Source: Paenibacillus sp. UNC499MF
Lineage (GTDB): Bacteria > Bacillota > Bacilli > Paenibacillales > NBRC-103111
Assembly (NCBI RefSeq): GCF_900107975.1
Contig: NZ_FNVF01000010.1
Location: 124,001-188,000 of the forward strand
Direction of reading: 5' to 3'
DNA length: 64,000 nucleotides
A program made the translations under genes and the position numbers. Under the pieces are notes generated by a model. That model saw only the letters and a program-made list of their open reading frames with translations, was not told the origin of the DNA and made no database searches. How positions within the stretch are numbered: the first letter of the stretch is position 1; each line of letters opens with the position of its first letter. Positions 57,161 through 64,000 of this stretch are shown piece after piece.

Positions 57161-57999
57161 TCCGCGTTAATCAGCTCGTCCGTCTCTACGAAGGCCATAT
57201 CCGGCTTCATATAGACCGGCTGACACTTGATCCGGGACTGATCCTGCTCGTCGGAAAGAACGGAGCCGGCAAGTCCACGCTGCTCCGTCTGCTGGCTACC
57301 GCTGATTTTCCCGACGGAGGGGAGATCAGTTATACGGAGGGGACCGTCAAAGAGCAGCTTCCCCAGATCCGCAGCCGGATCGGTTATGTGCCGACGGATG
57401 TGGAACTTCATGAAGATATGACGCCCATCCGGCTGATGAATTACATGTGCCTCCTTAAAGGAGCCGACCCTGCTCAAGGAGAACAACTGCTGCGTGAGCT
57501 GCATCTGGAAGACGTCAAACGGAAGAGGATCGGATCGCTTTCTCAAGGAATGAAGCAGCGCCTGGCAATCGGCCAGGCGCTGCTCGGATCTCCGCGCTAT
57601 CTGCTGCTGGATGAGCCTCTTAACTATCTCGATTCCATCGAGCGCAAAACGGTCATCCGCATCTTGTACCGGCATGCCCGCAGCAGTGTCGTGCTAATCG
57701 CGGCTCATGAGTTGAACGAATGGCAGGAAGCCGATCAGCTTCTGTGGCTGAACGCCGGCAAGCCGGAATTTTACGGAACGCCGGAAACGTGGAGGCAAGT
57801 ACCTCTCGGAGTTTGGCAGGGAACTCTTCCTCATGCAGACATCTGCCCCTTCGACGAGGCTTGCGTAATGATCCGAAAGCTCGCTGGGGAACATATCGAG
57901 TGGCGGGTATTCAGCCCCGAATGTCCCGCGGCGGGGTTTGTCCAAGTCCCGCTGACAACCGAGGACGCGTATTTTATCCGCTCCCGGCGCTTGCTTTGA
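57157..57999 (+). CDS. ABC transporter ATP-binding protein (second copy)
   Basis: The 280-residue ATPase has Walker A VGKNGAGKST (32-41), a signature loop LSQGMKQRLAIGQALL, and Walker B YLLLDEPLNYLD. The ATG at 57157 overlaps the stop of the preceding membrane protein (ATGA); an ATG four codons earlier is possible. An apparent longer frame from 56686 lies in the wrong reading frame of the membrane protein gene and is not real. It probably energises the membrane protein encoded just upstream. A terminator follows. Confidence 0.9.
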   Translation: MIRVNQLVRLYEGHIRLHIDRLTLDPGLILLVGKNGAGKSTLLRLLATADFPDGGEISYTEGTVKEQLPQIRSRIGYVPTDVELHEDMTPIRLMNYMCLLKGADPAQGEQLLRELHLEDVKRKRIGSLSQGMKQRLAIGQALLGSPRYLLLDEPLNYLDSIERKTVIRILYRHARSSVVLIAAHELNEWQEADQLLWLNAGKPEFYGTPETWRQVPLGVWQGTLPHADICPFDEACVMIRKLAGEHIEWRVFSPECPAAGFVQVPLTTEDAYFIRSRRLL

Positions 58000-58012
58000 A
58001 TCTTAATCAATT

Positions 58013-58047
58013 CCGCCTTTGGCTTGCCCGGCTGGCGGTTTTTTTGT
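58013..58047 (+). terminator. Intrinsic terminator of the ABC/ECF operon
   Basis: CCGCC and GGCGG enclose a 16-base loop with further GGC/GCC pairing and are followed by seven T. It starts 14 bases after the last ABC gene and separates it from the next sigma factor operon. Confidence 0.8.
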
Positions 58048-58075
58048 GCCTGGAAAAATATTTTTACCGGAAGTG

Positions 58076-58101
58076 CAGAACTCGAATGAAATCGCTTCGT
58101 C
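58076..58101 (+). promoter_or_regulatory. ECF-type promoter before the second sigma gene
   Basis: CAGAAC (-35), exactly 16 bases, then CGTC (-10) and TATA. This is the sigma-W/M/X type layout. The start codon at 58132 lies about 30 bases downstream. It is probably autoregulated by the encoded sigma factor. Confidence 0.7.
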
Positions 58102-58131
58102 TATAGTGATGGAGAGGGGAGGGAGAAAGAC

Positions 58132-58692
58132 ATTTTAACGCAGCAAGAGGAACTGCTTGTCCAAGGCATGCTTGCCGGAGATGAGGAAGCCTTTCGAGAG
58201 GTTGTCCGGACTTACCGGAATTACGTGTTTCAAATAGTGTTTTCGGTCGTGCGGCATCCCAAAGATGCGGAAGACGTCATGCAGGAAGTCTTTCTCAAGA
58301 TGTATACCTCCCTCCCCCAAACCGAGGTAAAAGGCTTGAAAGCTTGGATTTCCCGCGTGGCCGTCAACAAAGCGATCGATTACAAACGCAAAGCTTACCG
58401 CCAGCGGGAAGCGGCGACCGACGGTATGGAAGAAGCAATGCCCCCTCCCTCCCTGAGCGGGTCCGATACCGAAGATCCCCTGCTAAGCAAAGAGCTTCAG
58501 GCGCTTGTTATGCGCAAACTGGAGGAGCTTCCCGAAAACTATAGAGAAGTCATTATCGCTTTCTATTACGAAGATAAATCGTACCAGCAAATTGCCGATG
58601 AGCAGGAAGTTACCGTGCAAACCATCAAATCCAAACTATACCGGGCAAAACAGTGGATTAAGCAGCACTGGAAGGAGGAAGAGTTCGAATGA
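58132..58692 (+). CDS. ECF-family RNA polymerase sigma factor (second copy), probable ATT start
   Basis: The 186-residue protein has region 2 with HPKDAEDVMQEVFLKMYTSL and region 4 with ELPENYREVIIAFYYEDKSY and QQIADEQEVTVQTIKSKLYR. The first in-frame ATG is at 58168, but it would remove the N-terminal helix and has no ribosome binding site. GGGGAGGG lies eight bases before an in-frame ATT at 58132, which restores the standard ECF N-terminus (LTQQEELLVQGMLAGDEEAF). No ATG, GTG or TTG lies between. ATT is therefore the likely start. It is followed by its anti-sigma gene with ATGA overlap. Confidence 0.85.
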   Translation: MLTQQEELLVQGMLAGDEEAFREVVRTYRNYVFQIVFSVVRHPKDAEDVMQEVFLKMYTSLPQTEVKGLKAWISRVAVNKAIDYKRKAYRQREAATDGMEEAMPPPSLSGSDTEDPLLSKELQALVMRKLEELPENYREVIIAFYYEDKSYQQIADEQEVTVQTIKSKLYRAKQWIKQHWKEEEFE

Positions 58693-59237
58693 GTCATAGA
58701 AGCCGGGATGAATGGAAGCTTTACATTGCCGGAGAAATTACGGATGATCGTCAGAGAGGCCTTTGGGAGGATCACTTGTATGAATGTGATCTTTGTCTGG
58801 AGATGTATACGGAATGCCTGGAATTCTTGTCTCCGACTCTTCCTCTTCCGGACGAGGCCGACACAGAGCGCATGATCGACCAAATTCTATCCCGAAGCCG
58901 CAGCCTGCCGATTCTGCAGGAAGCGGTCCCGATAGCTGTACAGAAGCGGGAAGATACCGAAGGTGCACCGGACCGGACGGAAGCGAAAAAACGCCGGAAA
59001 GCCCGCTCTCCGAGACGTACGGCGTTTACTCATTACGCCATCGCGGCAGCGGCTACGTTCCTGCTTATGACTACCGGCGTGTTCGGCAAAATGACGGACC
59101 AGTTCTCCGTAGTCCGAGCCGAACAGAAGAAACCGCTCAGCACGCCGGTGTCCGATCATCTGATGGAGCAAACTTTCGCTTTCTTCGATTCTCTGCATGC
59201 CCAGAAACCAAAAGGAGGACATCCCCTTGAACCCTAG
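58689..59237 (+). CDS. Zinc-binding anti-sigma factor
   Basis: The 182-residue protein has an N-terminal ZAS domain with His29-x3-Cys33-x2-Cys36 (HLYECDLC), a basic linker (residues about 95-112) and a single membrane helix (about 115-132). A short extracytoplasmic tail follows. It overlaps the sigma gene (ATGA), the standard pairing for ECF sigma and anti-sigma. It should hold the sigma factor at the membrane until a signal releases it. It overlaps the next gene, whose ribosome binding site lies within it. Confidence 0.9.
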   Translation: MSHRSRDEWKLYIAGEITDDRQRGLWEDHLYECDLCLEMYTECLEFLSPTLPLPDEADTERMIDQILSRSRSLPILQEAVPIAVQKREDTEGAPDRTEAKKRRKARSPRRTAFTHYAIAAAATFLLMTTGVFGKMTDQFSVVRAEQKKPLSTPVSDHLMEQTFAFFDSLHAQKPKGGHPLEP

Positions 59238-60366
59238 ATCCAACACCGTCGCTCTGCTGCTCTCGTTTATACCCGGACTCGGGCATTTGTACTTGAAGCG
59301 TATTTTCAGGGCCTTTCTGTATGGAGCCGGTTTCTTCGGTCCGGTCGCTTTGGCCTTTCTCATCGTTGTCGAGGGGCATGGCGGTAAAGACTTCGCCCTC
59401 ATTCTCCTGCTTTTTGCGGCCGCCTGCTGGGTCGTTAACATGATCGATATGTTTATCACCCTCGGCAGCACGCCGTCATACCCGCCACCCGGCTATCATG
59501 ACTACGGAATCCCGGGCCACGACAATCTGGGTCATGGTCACGGACCGGGTCCCGGCTCCGTTCCGGAATTCAATCCCGCCGTCTACGAATGGCAGCGCAG
59601 GGAAGAACGCCGGAAGATCATCCTGGCGTCCTTCATTCCCGGCCTGGGCCATTACATGCTGGGCATGATGTACCGCGGGCTCTCCGCCATGACCTTCTTT
59701 ATCGGAGGAGCGATTGTGATTTTCTTCGGAGCATCGCTCACCCATACGGCGGAATTTCTCTTCTTCCTGCTCGCGCTGCCCGTGCTTTGGATTTACATTC
59801 TTTTTGATGCCATCCGGCAGCTGGAGAAGAAACAGGCCGGCTTGGAGCTGACGGACCGGACGTTCTTCGACGACTTCAGCGAAAGCCGTCAAGAAGGCAG
59901 ACGGAGCAAGACAATCGCTACCGTTCTGGCCGTATTTCCCGGTGCCGCCCACCTGTATCTCGGGCTTCAAATGAGAGGGCTTCAGATCATGGCAGGCTTC
60001 CTGTTTTCCATTTACATTATGGATGTGCTCCGCCTGTCGCTCTTCCTGTTCCTGATCCCGATCTTCTGGTTTTACAGCTTCTTCGATGCCCTGCAGCTGA
60101 TTTCCCGGCAGGAATTCGGATATGTCGAAGACAAACCGATTTTTAAAGGAATCAAGCGGCACCAGCGTAAGATCGGCTTTCTCATTATTCTGGTCGGCTT
60201 GTATTACCTTACGAATGAAGTACTGCTCGACGTATTGCGGAGATATTATCCGGATTGGCACTGGCCGTATTCGATCTCTGCCTACTTCCAAACCTTTATC
60301 GTCGCCTTGGTTCTGATCGGAGGCGGGTTAACCCTGCTGCTCAATCCGCCGAACCGGAAGTCTTAA
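59227..60366 (+). CDS. Multi-helix membrane protein with three PGxGHxYL repeats
   Basis: The 379-residue integral membrane protein has about ten helices. Three internal copies of a helix-turn unit are visible: FIPGLGHLYLKRIFRAF (about 14-30), FIPGLGHYMLGMMYRGL (about 137-153) and VFPGAAHLYLGLQMRGL (about 237-253). The pattern resembles TM2-type domains. The start is TTG at 59227, backed by AAGGAGG eight bases upstream inside the anti-sigma gene. Co-expression with a sigma/anti-sigma pair suggests it is the effector or sensor of that system. No enzyme motif is seen. Confidence 0.8.
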   Translation: MNPRSNTVALLLSFIPGLGHLYLKRIFRAFLYGAGFFGPVALAFLIVVEGHGGKDFALILLLFAAACWVVNMIDMFITLGSTPSYPPPGYHDYGIPGHDNLGHGHGPGPGSVPEFNPAVYEWQRREERRKIILASFIPGLGHYMLGMMYRGLSAMTFFIGGAIVIFFGASLTHTAEFLFFLLALPVLWIYILFDAIRQLEKKQAGLELTDRTFFDDFSESRQEGRRSKTIATVLAVFPGAAHLYLGLQMRGLQIMAGFLFSIYIMDVLRLSLFLFLIPIFWFYSFFDALQLISRQEFGYVEDKPIFKGIKRHQRKIGFLIILVGLYYLTNEVLLDVLRRYYPDWHWPYSISAYFQTFIVALVLIGGGLTLLLNPPNRKS

Positions 60367-60383
60367 AAATCTCCATGCCAAGC

Positions 60384-60415
60384 TCCGCAGAGCATGACGC
60401 CCTGCGGATTTTTTC
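60384..60415 (+). terminator. Intrinsic terminator of the second ECF operon
   Basis: TCCGCAG/CTGCGGA with an 11-base loop and a T6 run. 18 bases after the stop of the membrane protein gene. Confidence 0.85.
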
Positions 60416-60466
60416 TATGCAACGGGAAATGCGCACTTTCCTCGCTGTTAAACATGATGCAATCGT

Positions 60467-61048
60467 TCAGACCAGATCGCAGGCTTCCTCGGGCATCCAG
60501 TGCTTGTCACGGCCCTCCCATTTGACGTTGCAGCCGATCGGGTTTGTGACAGGGGTAGGAACAGGTCTACCCGCTGTAATCGCCTCCAAGGCCTCCTGGA
60601 GGTTGTTAACGGTGATGTTAGCGGTTTCCTTCGGATTGTCGACTCCACGACCTGTGTAGACAAGCTTACGTTTGTCATTAAACACGAAGAAATGAGGCGT
60701 ACGGAGAGCACCGTATGCAAGAGCAACTTCTTGACTTTTGTCGTGTAGATAGACCCAGGGAAATTTCTTCTCTTCCATGCGTTCTACCATTTTTTCAAAA
60801 GAATCTTCCGGATTGGTCTGGGAACTGTTGCTGTTGATCGCCACGAAAGCGACCCCTTGTTCCGTAAACTGCTCCGCCGTCTGCCGTGTGATTTCTTCTG
60901 AACCCAGGACATACGGACAATGATTGCATGCAAAGAAAACAACCAAAGCTTTGGCATGCCGGAAACTGTCCAATGTGTAAATATCGCCGTCCGTACCTTG
61001 TAAACGAAAATCCCTAGCCCGGTCTCCAATTCCTAACGTAAATCCCAT
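60467..61048 (-). CDS. Redoxin/thioredoxin-fold protein
   Basis: Cytoplasmic thioredoxin-like protein of 193 residues in the AhpC/TSA-redoxin group. It begins [17 protein letters not shown] and has the active-site pair Cys41-x2-Cys44 in [12 protein letters not shown]. The [17 protein letters not shown] strand contains the cis-proline. No signal peptide or membrane anchor is present. The family often acts as peroxiredoxin-like or resolves thiols; the precise substrate is unknown. ATG at 61048 follows GGAGGG. Confidence 0.88.
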   Translation of the reverse strand: MGFTLGIGDRARDFRLQGTDGDIYTLDSFRHAKALVVFFACNHCPYVLGSEEITRQTAEQFTEQGVAFVAINSNSSQTNPEDSFEKMVERMEEKKFPWVYLHDKSQEVALAYGALRTPHFFVFNDKRKLVYTGRGVDNPKETANITVNNLQEALEAITAGRPVPTPVTNPIGCNVKWEGRDKHWMPEEACDLV

Positions 61049-61151
61049 GATTCATCCCTCCTTGACTATAAACTATACCTTATCAGTACCTCTTATGACG
61101 AAGTTAGAATCGTTTGTTACCAAATTGTAAGAAATTTCATGCATATTAAAA

Positions 61152-61180
61152 TGAAAAAGGAACCCCTAAGGGTTCCCTTT
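61152..61180 (-). terminator. Intrinsic terminator of the sspP operon
   Basis: GGAACCC/GGGTTCC with a four-base loop (CTAA or its complement) followed on the minus strand by TTTTTCATTTT. It lies downstream of the small minus-strand genes at 61.2-62.2 kb. Confidence 0.75.
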
Positions 61181-61246
61181 TGTCGGTGATTACTGGGATG
61201 ATCTTCAACATCTTGCTGTTCACAAACCTTCACAGTGAAACGGCTT

Positions 61247-61405
61247 TTAGAACACGTCCCGGTGTCTTTGGCACATCTCCTCCAGTTTGGCTTTACAAGC
61301 TCGAATGACCTTCAGATGATTGTTCTGCTGACTTTTCCAACGGAACCACACCTCTCTGTGTTCACCGACAATTCTAGTATGTCCTGGTTCAAAGCTGCTA
61401 TGCAC
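61247..61405 (-). CDS. Possible small basic protein downstream of sspP
   Basis: An open frame with a GTG at 61405 and stop at 61247 gives 52 residues beginning VHSSFEPGHTRIVGEHRE and ending CQRHRDVF. The peptide is charged and plausible, and it lies between sspP and a terminator in the same orientation. However, no ribosome binding site precedes the GTG, and the opposite strand is also open. I do not recognise it. Low confidence. Confidence 0.3.
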   Translation of the reverse strand: MHSSFEPGHTRIVGEHREVWFRWKSQQNNHLKVIRACKAKLEEMCQRHRDVF

Positions 61406-61434
61406 GTGCGTGTAAAAATTTTTTCGGGCTGTTC

Positions 61435-61584
61435 TTAGCTTCCTTCTCCCTGATTTTGACGGGAATGATTCCGGTTTTTCACTTTCTTCGAGCCCGATAG
61501 AGGCTCATTGGCAGGAGTGTTGTATCTTTCCCGCTCCTCATGAGTTACGCTCTCTCCCACAGGCTGCGTCTTTGGTTTGGACAT
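61435..61584 (-). CDS. sspP: Small acid-soluble spore protein P
   Basis: The 49-residue protein ends with EPLSGSKKVKNRNHSRQNQG, which matches the conserved tail of SspP (CotL) family minor spore proteins. The N-terminal half (SKPKTQPVGESVTHEERERY) is variable in the family. ATG at 61584 is preceded by GGGGGTG. It lies downstream of two other small genes on the same strand, probably co-transcribed in the forespore, though no clear sigma-G promoter was found. Confidence 0.85.
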   Translation of the reverse strand: MSKPKTQPVGESVTHEERERYNTPANEPLSGSKKVKNRNHSRQNQGEGS

Positions 61585-61626
61585 CTTTTTCACCCCCAAA
61601 CGGTCCGTTTTCGAAATTTTTAGCTT

Positions 61627-61773
61627 CTATTCTTCGTGGTTCAAGGCATCCTGATGACGGCGGTCATTGGTCTGCTGCTGAATTTGCTGAGCATCATGAC
61701 TGTTTACCGCCGATTTTTTCAAATCCTTGGCCACATTTTGCAGGTTCTTATCCCGGGTTCTTTGTCGGGTCAT
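61627..61773 (-). CDS. Small hydrophilic protein upstream of sspP
   Basis: The 48-residue, highly charged protein (TRQRTRDKNLQNVAKDLKKS; QQIQQQTNDRRHQDALNHEE) has no membrane segment. The ATG at 61773 follows GGGGGGTGG at a good distance. Composition and neighbourhood (sspP 42 bases downstream) suggest another minor spore protein, but I cannot place it in a named family. Confidence 0.65.
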   Translation of the reverse strand: MTRQRTRDKNLQNVAKDLKKSAVNSHDAQQIQQQTNDRRHQDALNHEE

Positions 61774-61806
61774 GATCGTTCCACCCCCCATTTCGGCTAA
61801 AAGCAG

Positions 61807-62154
61807 TTACGCATGCGTGAGCTCTTGCAGCACTTGAGCACATTCGTGAATATGACGGACATAATCCTTAACCAGTCCTTGGATAACTTCACTCGTCTCA
61901 TCCACGTGCACGTCATCACGCTCTACATCCACCAACTCGACCTTCACTTCACGCGAGTCTACGTAAGTGCATTTAAAGTCGAACGTGTAATGCGTTCTGC
62001 CCGCGTTCGTGATATGAATCCGGACTGCCTGCGGATCGGCCTCGTCGGGCCATACGCGCGCATGATCGGACTCGGGAAGCGTGTTGGGCAGCTGCTCCAT
62101 CCAGGCTTTGGCCAACTGCTCTCTTTCCACAGACGGCTTTTCCGTCTTGATCAT
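61807..62154 (-). CDS. Hypothetical protein, first gene of the small spore-protein operon
   Basis: The 115-residue acidic soluble protein contains DPQAVRIHITNAGRTHYTFD and many Val/Asp/Glu repeats around residues 65-90, followed by a helical C-terminus. The ATG at 62154 follows AGGGGGTGG. An upstream in-frame ATG at 62187 has no binding site. It is 33 bases upstream of the 48-residue gene, so it probably shares its transcript with sspP. I do not recognise the family. Confidence 0.65.
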   Translation of the reverse strand: MIKTEKPSVEREQLAKAWMEQLPNTLPESDHARVWPDEADPQAVRIHITNAGRTHYTFDFKCTYVDSREVKVELVDVERDDVHVDETSEVIQGLVKDYVRHIHECAQVLQELTHA

Positions 62155-62310
62155 CCTAAACCACCCCCTACCGTTAACATGCGTCAAGGCGTGGTCTGCC
62201 TATTCCCCTTCCCTTACAGTAAAAGCTGGGTAGTTTCAAGCTGAGCCGAACCTCCAACCTCCATAGAACAGCCCAAGCAAATCTCATTCGTTTAAAAAGC
62301 CATAAATGCA

Positions 62311-62340
62311 AAAAAACTGCGGCACTTAAGCCCGCAGTTT
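62311..62340 (-). terminator. Intrinsic terminator after tRNA-Ser
   Basis: On the minus strand AAACTGCGG/CCGCAGTTT with a nine-base loop and TTT. It lies 29 bases after the tRNA. Confidence 0.85.
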
Positions 62341-62368
62341 GTAAACTCTTGTTTTTTAAAATATGGAA

Positions 62369-62458
<90 letters not shown>

Positions 62459-62540
62459 AGAAAGCTACCGGCTTCCGATCACAGAAGTCAGTAACTGTAA
62501 CAGAGAAATTTTATCACATTCAAAGTTCCATTTACAAGTG

Positions 62541-63824
62541 TTAATTTTTACGCAAGACCGTAACGCCATTCATGTAAGGAACCAGCACTTCCGGAACCGT
62601 AACCGAACCGTCTTCCTGCTGGTAATTTTCAAGGATAGCCGCTACCGTCCGTCCGATGGCAAGCCCCGAGCCGTTCAGCGTATGTACGAACTCCGGCTTC
62701 GCTTTGGCATCTCTGCGGAAACGGATATTGGCACGGCGCGCCTGGAAGTCCTCGAAATTGCTGCACGAGGAAATTTCCCGGTAGGCTTCCGAGCTTGGCA
62801 GCCATACCTCAAGATCGTACGTCTTAGCCGATGTGAAGCCGATATCGCCTGTACAGAGCGTCAGAACGCGATAAGGCAGCTTCAGAAGCTGAAGCACGCG
62901 CTCCGCGTTCTGAGTGAGCTCCTCAAGCTCCTGGTAGGAGTCTTCAGGCTTGACGAGCTTAACCAGCTCCACTTTGTTAAACTGGTGCTGGCGGATCAGG
63001 CCGCGGGTATCTCTTCCGGCAGCTCCGGCTTCGGAACGGAAGCATGCGCTGAACGCGACGAATTTACGCGGAAGCTGCTCCGCGGCAAGAATGTCATCCC
63101 GGTGGTAATTGGTCACCGGTACTTCCGCCGTCGGAATCAGGAAGTATTCCGAATTCTCGATATGGAACACATCTTCCTCAAACTTCGGAAGCTGTCCGGT
63201 TCCCGTCAGGCTGTCCCGGTTTACGATATACGGAGGAAGCATTTCCTCGTAACCGTGTTCCGTACTGTGCAGGTCCATCATAAAGTTCATCAAGGCGCGC
63301 TCCAGACGGGCACCCAAACCTTTATAGAATACAAAACGCGAGCCCGTTACCTTACCGGCCGCTTCAAAGTCGAGGATTCCCAAGTCCGTAGCCAAATCCC
63401 AGTGGGCTTTCGCTTCGAAGCCGAATGCGGGCACTTCCCCGTTGCGGCGGACTTCAATGTTGTCCTCTTCCGAAGCCCCTACCGGCACGCTTTCATGAGG
63501 AACATTCGGTATAGAAAGAAGCAGGTGATTCAGCTCGACTTCCAGTGTCCGGAGCTCCTCATCCAGTTCTTTAATGCGGTCACCCACGCCTTTCATTTCG
63601 GCAATCAGATCGTCCGCGTCCTCTTTCGCCTTCTTGCGCATCGCCACTTCCTGCGATACCGTATTCCGGCGGTTCTTCAGCTGTTCCACTTCCTGCAGCA
63701 GCTCTCTGCGCTTTACATCGAGCTCCGCAATGCGCGTAACTTCTTCGAGCTGCTTGCCTCCGCGGTTTTTCATAGCGGTTTGAACCGTTTCTATGTCGGT
63801 ACGGATTAATTTAATATCAAACAA
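62541..63824 (-). CDS. serS: Seryl-tRNA synthetase
   Basis: Charges tRNA-Ser. The 427 residues have the N-terminal coiled-coil arm (about 25-105) that clamps the long variable arm, and class II motifs 2 and 3 ([33 protein letters not shown]). The TTG at 63824 is the start: AGGAGGAGG lies five bases upstream and the resulting LFDIKLIR is the family N-terminus. A frame reaching 63887 has no support. I checked for a serine T-box leader and saw none. Confidence 0.97.
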   Translation of the reverse strand: MFDIKLIRTDIETVQTAMKNRGGKQLEEVTRIAELDVKRRELLQEVEQLKNRRNTVSQEVAMRKKAKEDADDLIAEMKGVGDRIKELDEELRTLEVELNHLLLSIPNVPHESVPVGASEEDNIEVRRNGEVPAFGFEAKAHWDLATDLGILDFEAAGKVTGSRFVFYKGLGARLERALMNFMMDLHSTEHGYEEMLPPYIVNRDSLTGTGQLPKFEEDVFHIENSEYFLIPTAEVPVTNYHRDDILAAEQLPRKFVAFSACFRSEAGAAGRDTRGLIRQHQFNKVELVKLVKPEDSYQELEELTQNAERVLQLLKLPYRVLTLCTGDIGFTSAKTYDLEVWLPSSEAYREISSCSNFEDFQARRANIRFRRDAKAKPEFVHTLNGSGLAIGRTVAAILENYQQEDGSVTVPEVLVPYMNGVTVLRKN

Positions 63825-63861
63825 GGAGACTCCTCCTCCTAAAGTTGTATAAATGGAACAA

Positions 63862-63898
63862 AAGCACCCTTCTCTCGTATGGAGCAAAAGAGGTGCTT
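63862..63898 (-). terminator. Hairpin between pdxT and serS
   Basis: On the minus strand AAGCACC/GGTGCTT forms a seven-base stem with a 23-base loop and is followed by TTGTT. Probable pdxT terminator; an attenuator role for serS cannot be excluded. Confidence 0.55.
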
Positions 63899-63913
63899 CT
63901 GCTTTTGTTTCGA

Positions 63914-64000
63914 TTAACGGGTTTCCCGAATCATATCCAGAAAATAAGCGTGCATGCTTGAATCATCCGTCAGTTCGGGATGGAACGAAGCCGCAAGCAG
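63914..64000 (-). CDS. pdxT: Pyridoxal 5'-phosphate synthase glutaminase subunit, 3' end
   Basis: Only the last 28 residues are in the window. They read [20 protein letters not shown] before DMIRETR, and they contain the catalytic His/Glu pair of the class I glutaminase triad (FHPEL). PdxT feeds ammonia to PdxS for PLP synthesis. Its place upstream of serS is typical of Bacillales. The gene continues beyond the window. Confidence 0.85.
   Translation of the reverse strand: MLAASFHPELTDDSSMHAYFLDMIRETR

Noticed and set aside
63825-63913. T-box leader upstream of serS
   Set aside because: The pdxT-serS gap is under 100 bases and lacks the AGGGTGGNACCGCG-type T-box sequence and a specifier stem.

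Overview
The window looks like a chromosomal segment of an endospore-forming, Gram-positive Bacillales bacterium, most probably Paenibacillaceae (Paenibacillus/Cohnella-like). The support is: GC content near the low fifties; strong AGGAGG-type ribosome binding sites with many GTG/TTG starts; sporulation genes (spoIIR, sspP); an S-layer-homology protein; an 11-subunit nuo operon without nuoEFG; and the Bacillus-type gene block upp-glyA-ywlG-rpiB-ywlE-mntP-ywlC-spoIIR-prmC-prfA. I see no rRNA, CRISPR array, transposase or phage gene.

Region 1 (1-31 kb, all on the minus strand, so read from high to low coordinates) is housekeeping. It holds ychF, prfA-prmC, spoIIR, the ywl block, glyA, upp, mnaA, the complete F1Fo ATP synthase operon (atpZ-I-B-E-F-H-A-G-D-C) and directly after it nuoA-B-C-D-H-I-J-K-L-M-N. 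Promoters with good -35/-10 boxes precede atpZ, nuoA and ychF, and intrinsic terminators follow atpC and nuoN.

Region 2 (31-38.8 kb) is mainly an alanine metabolism locus: an amino acid permease (minus), a PucR/CdaR-type regulator, alanine dehydrogenase and alanine racemase (plus). Two identical-arm palindromes (TTTGTG-N6-CACAAA) lie upstream of the regulator and upstream of ald. The alr-tadA gap holds three perfect DnaA boxes and a 23-bp direct repeat, so it looks like a DnaA-binding cluster. tadA and a tRNA-Arg(CCU) follow.

Region 3 (39-62 kb, between tRNA-Arg and tRNA-Ser) is accessory. Its most interesting part is a compact five-gene operon at 39.6-45.2 kb. It encodes a DhnA/GriI-type aldolase, an amidohydrolase-fold protein, two PaaK-like adenylate-forming ligases and a GriH-type dehydroquinate-synthase-II homologue. 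The aldolase plus GriH-like pair predicts 3-amino-4-hydroxybenzoate synthesis. The ligases plus amidohydrolase resemble the assembly machinery of bacterial benzoxazoles. A 45-nt relic related to the 3' end of the aldolase gene lies just after alr. After this come a GGDEF/EAL protein, a membrane-anchored FAD oxidoreductase, an SLH-CAP protein, tRNA-Pro(CGG), a six-gene ABC transporter/ECF sigma locus, and a second ECF sigma/anti-sigma/membrane-protein operon with a clear autoregulatory ECF promoter and an apparent ATT start codon. A redoxin gene and a small operon containing the spore protein gene sspP complete it.

Region 4 (62.3-64 kb) returns to housekeeping: tRNA-Ser(UGA), serS and the 3' end of pdxT. 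All calls rest on reading the sequence and on family knowledge; no database search was run.
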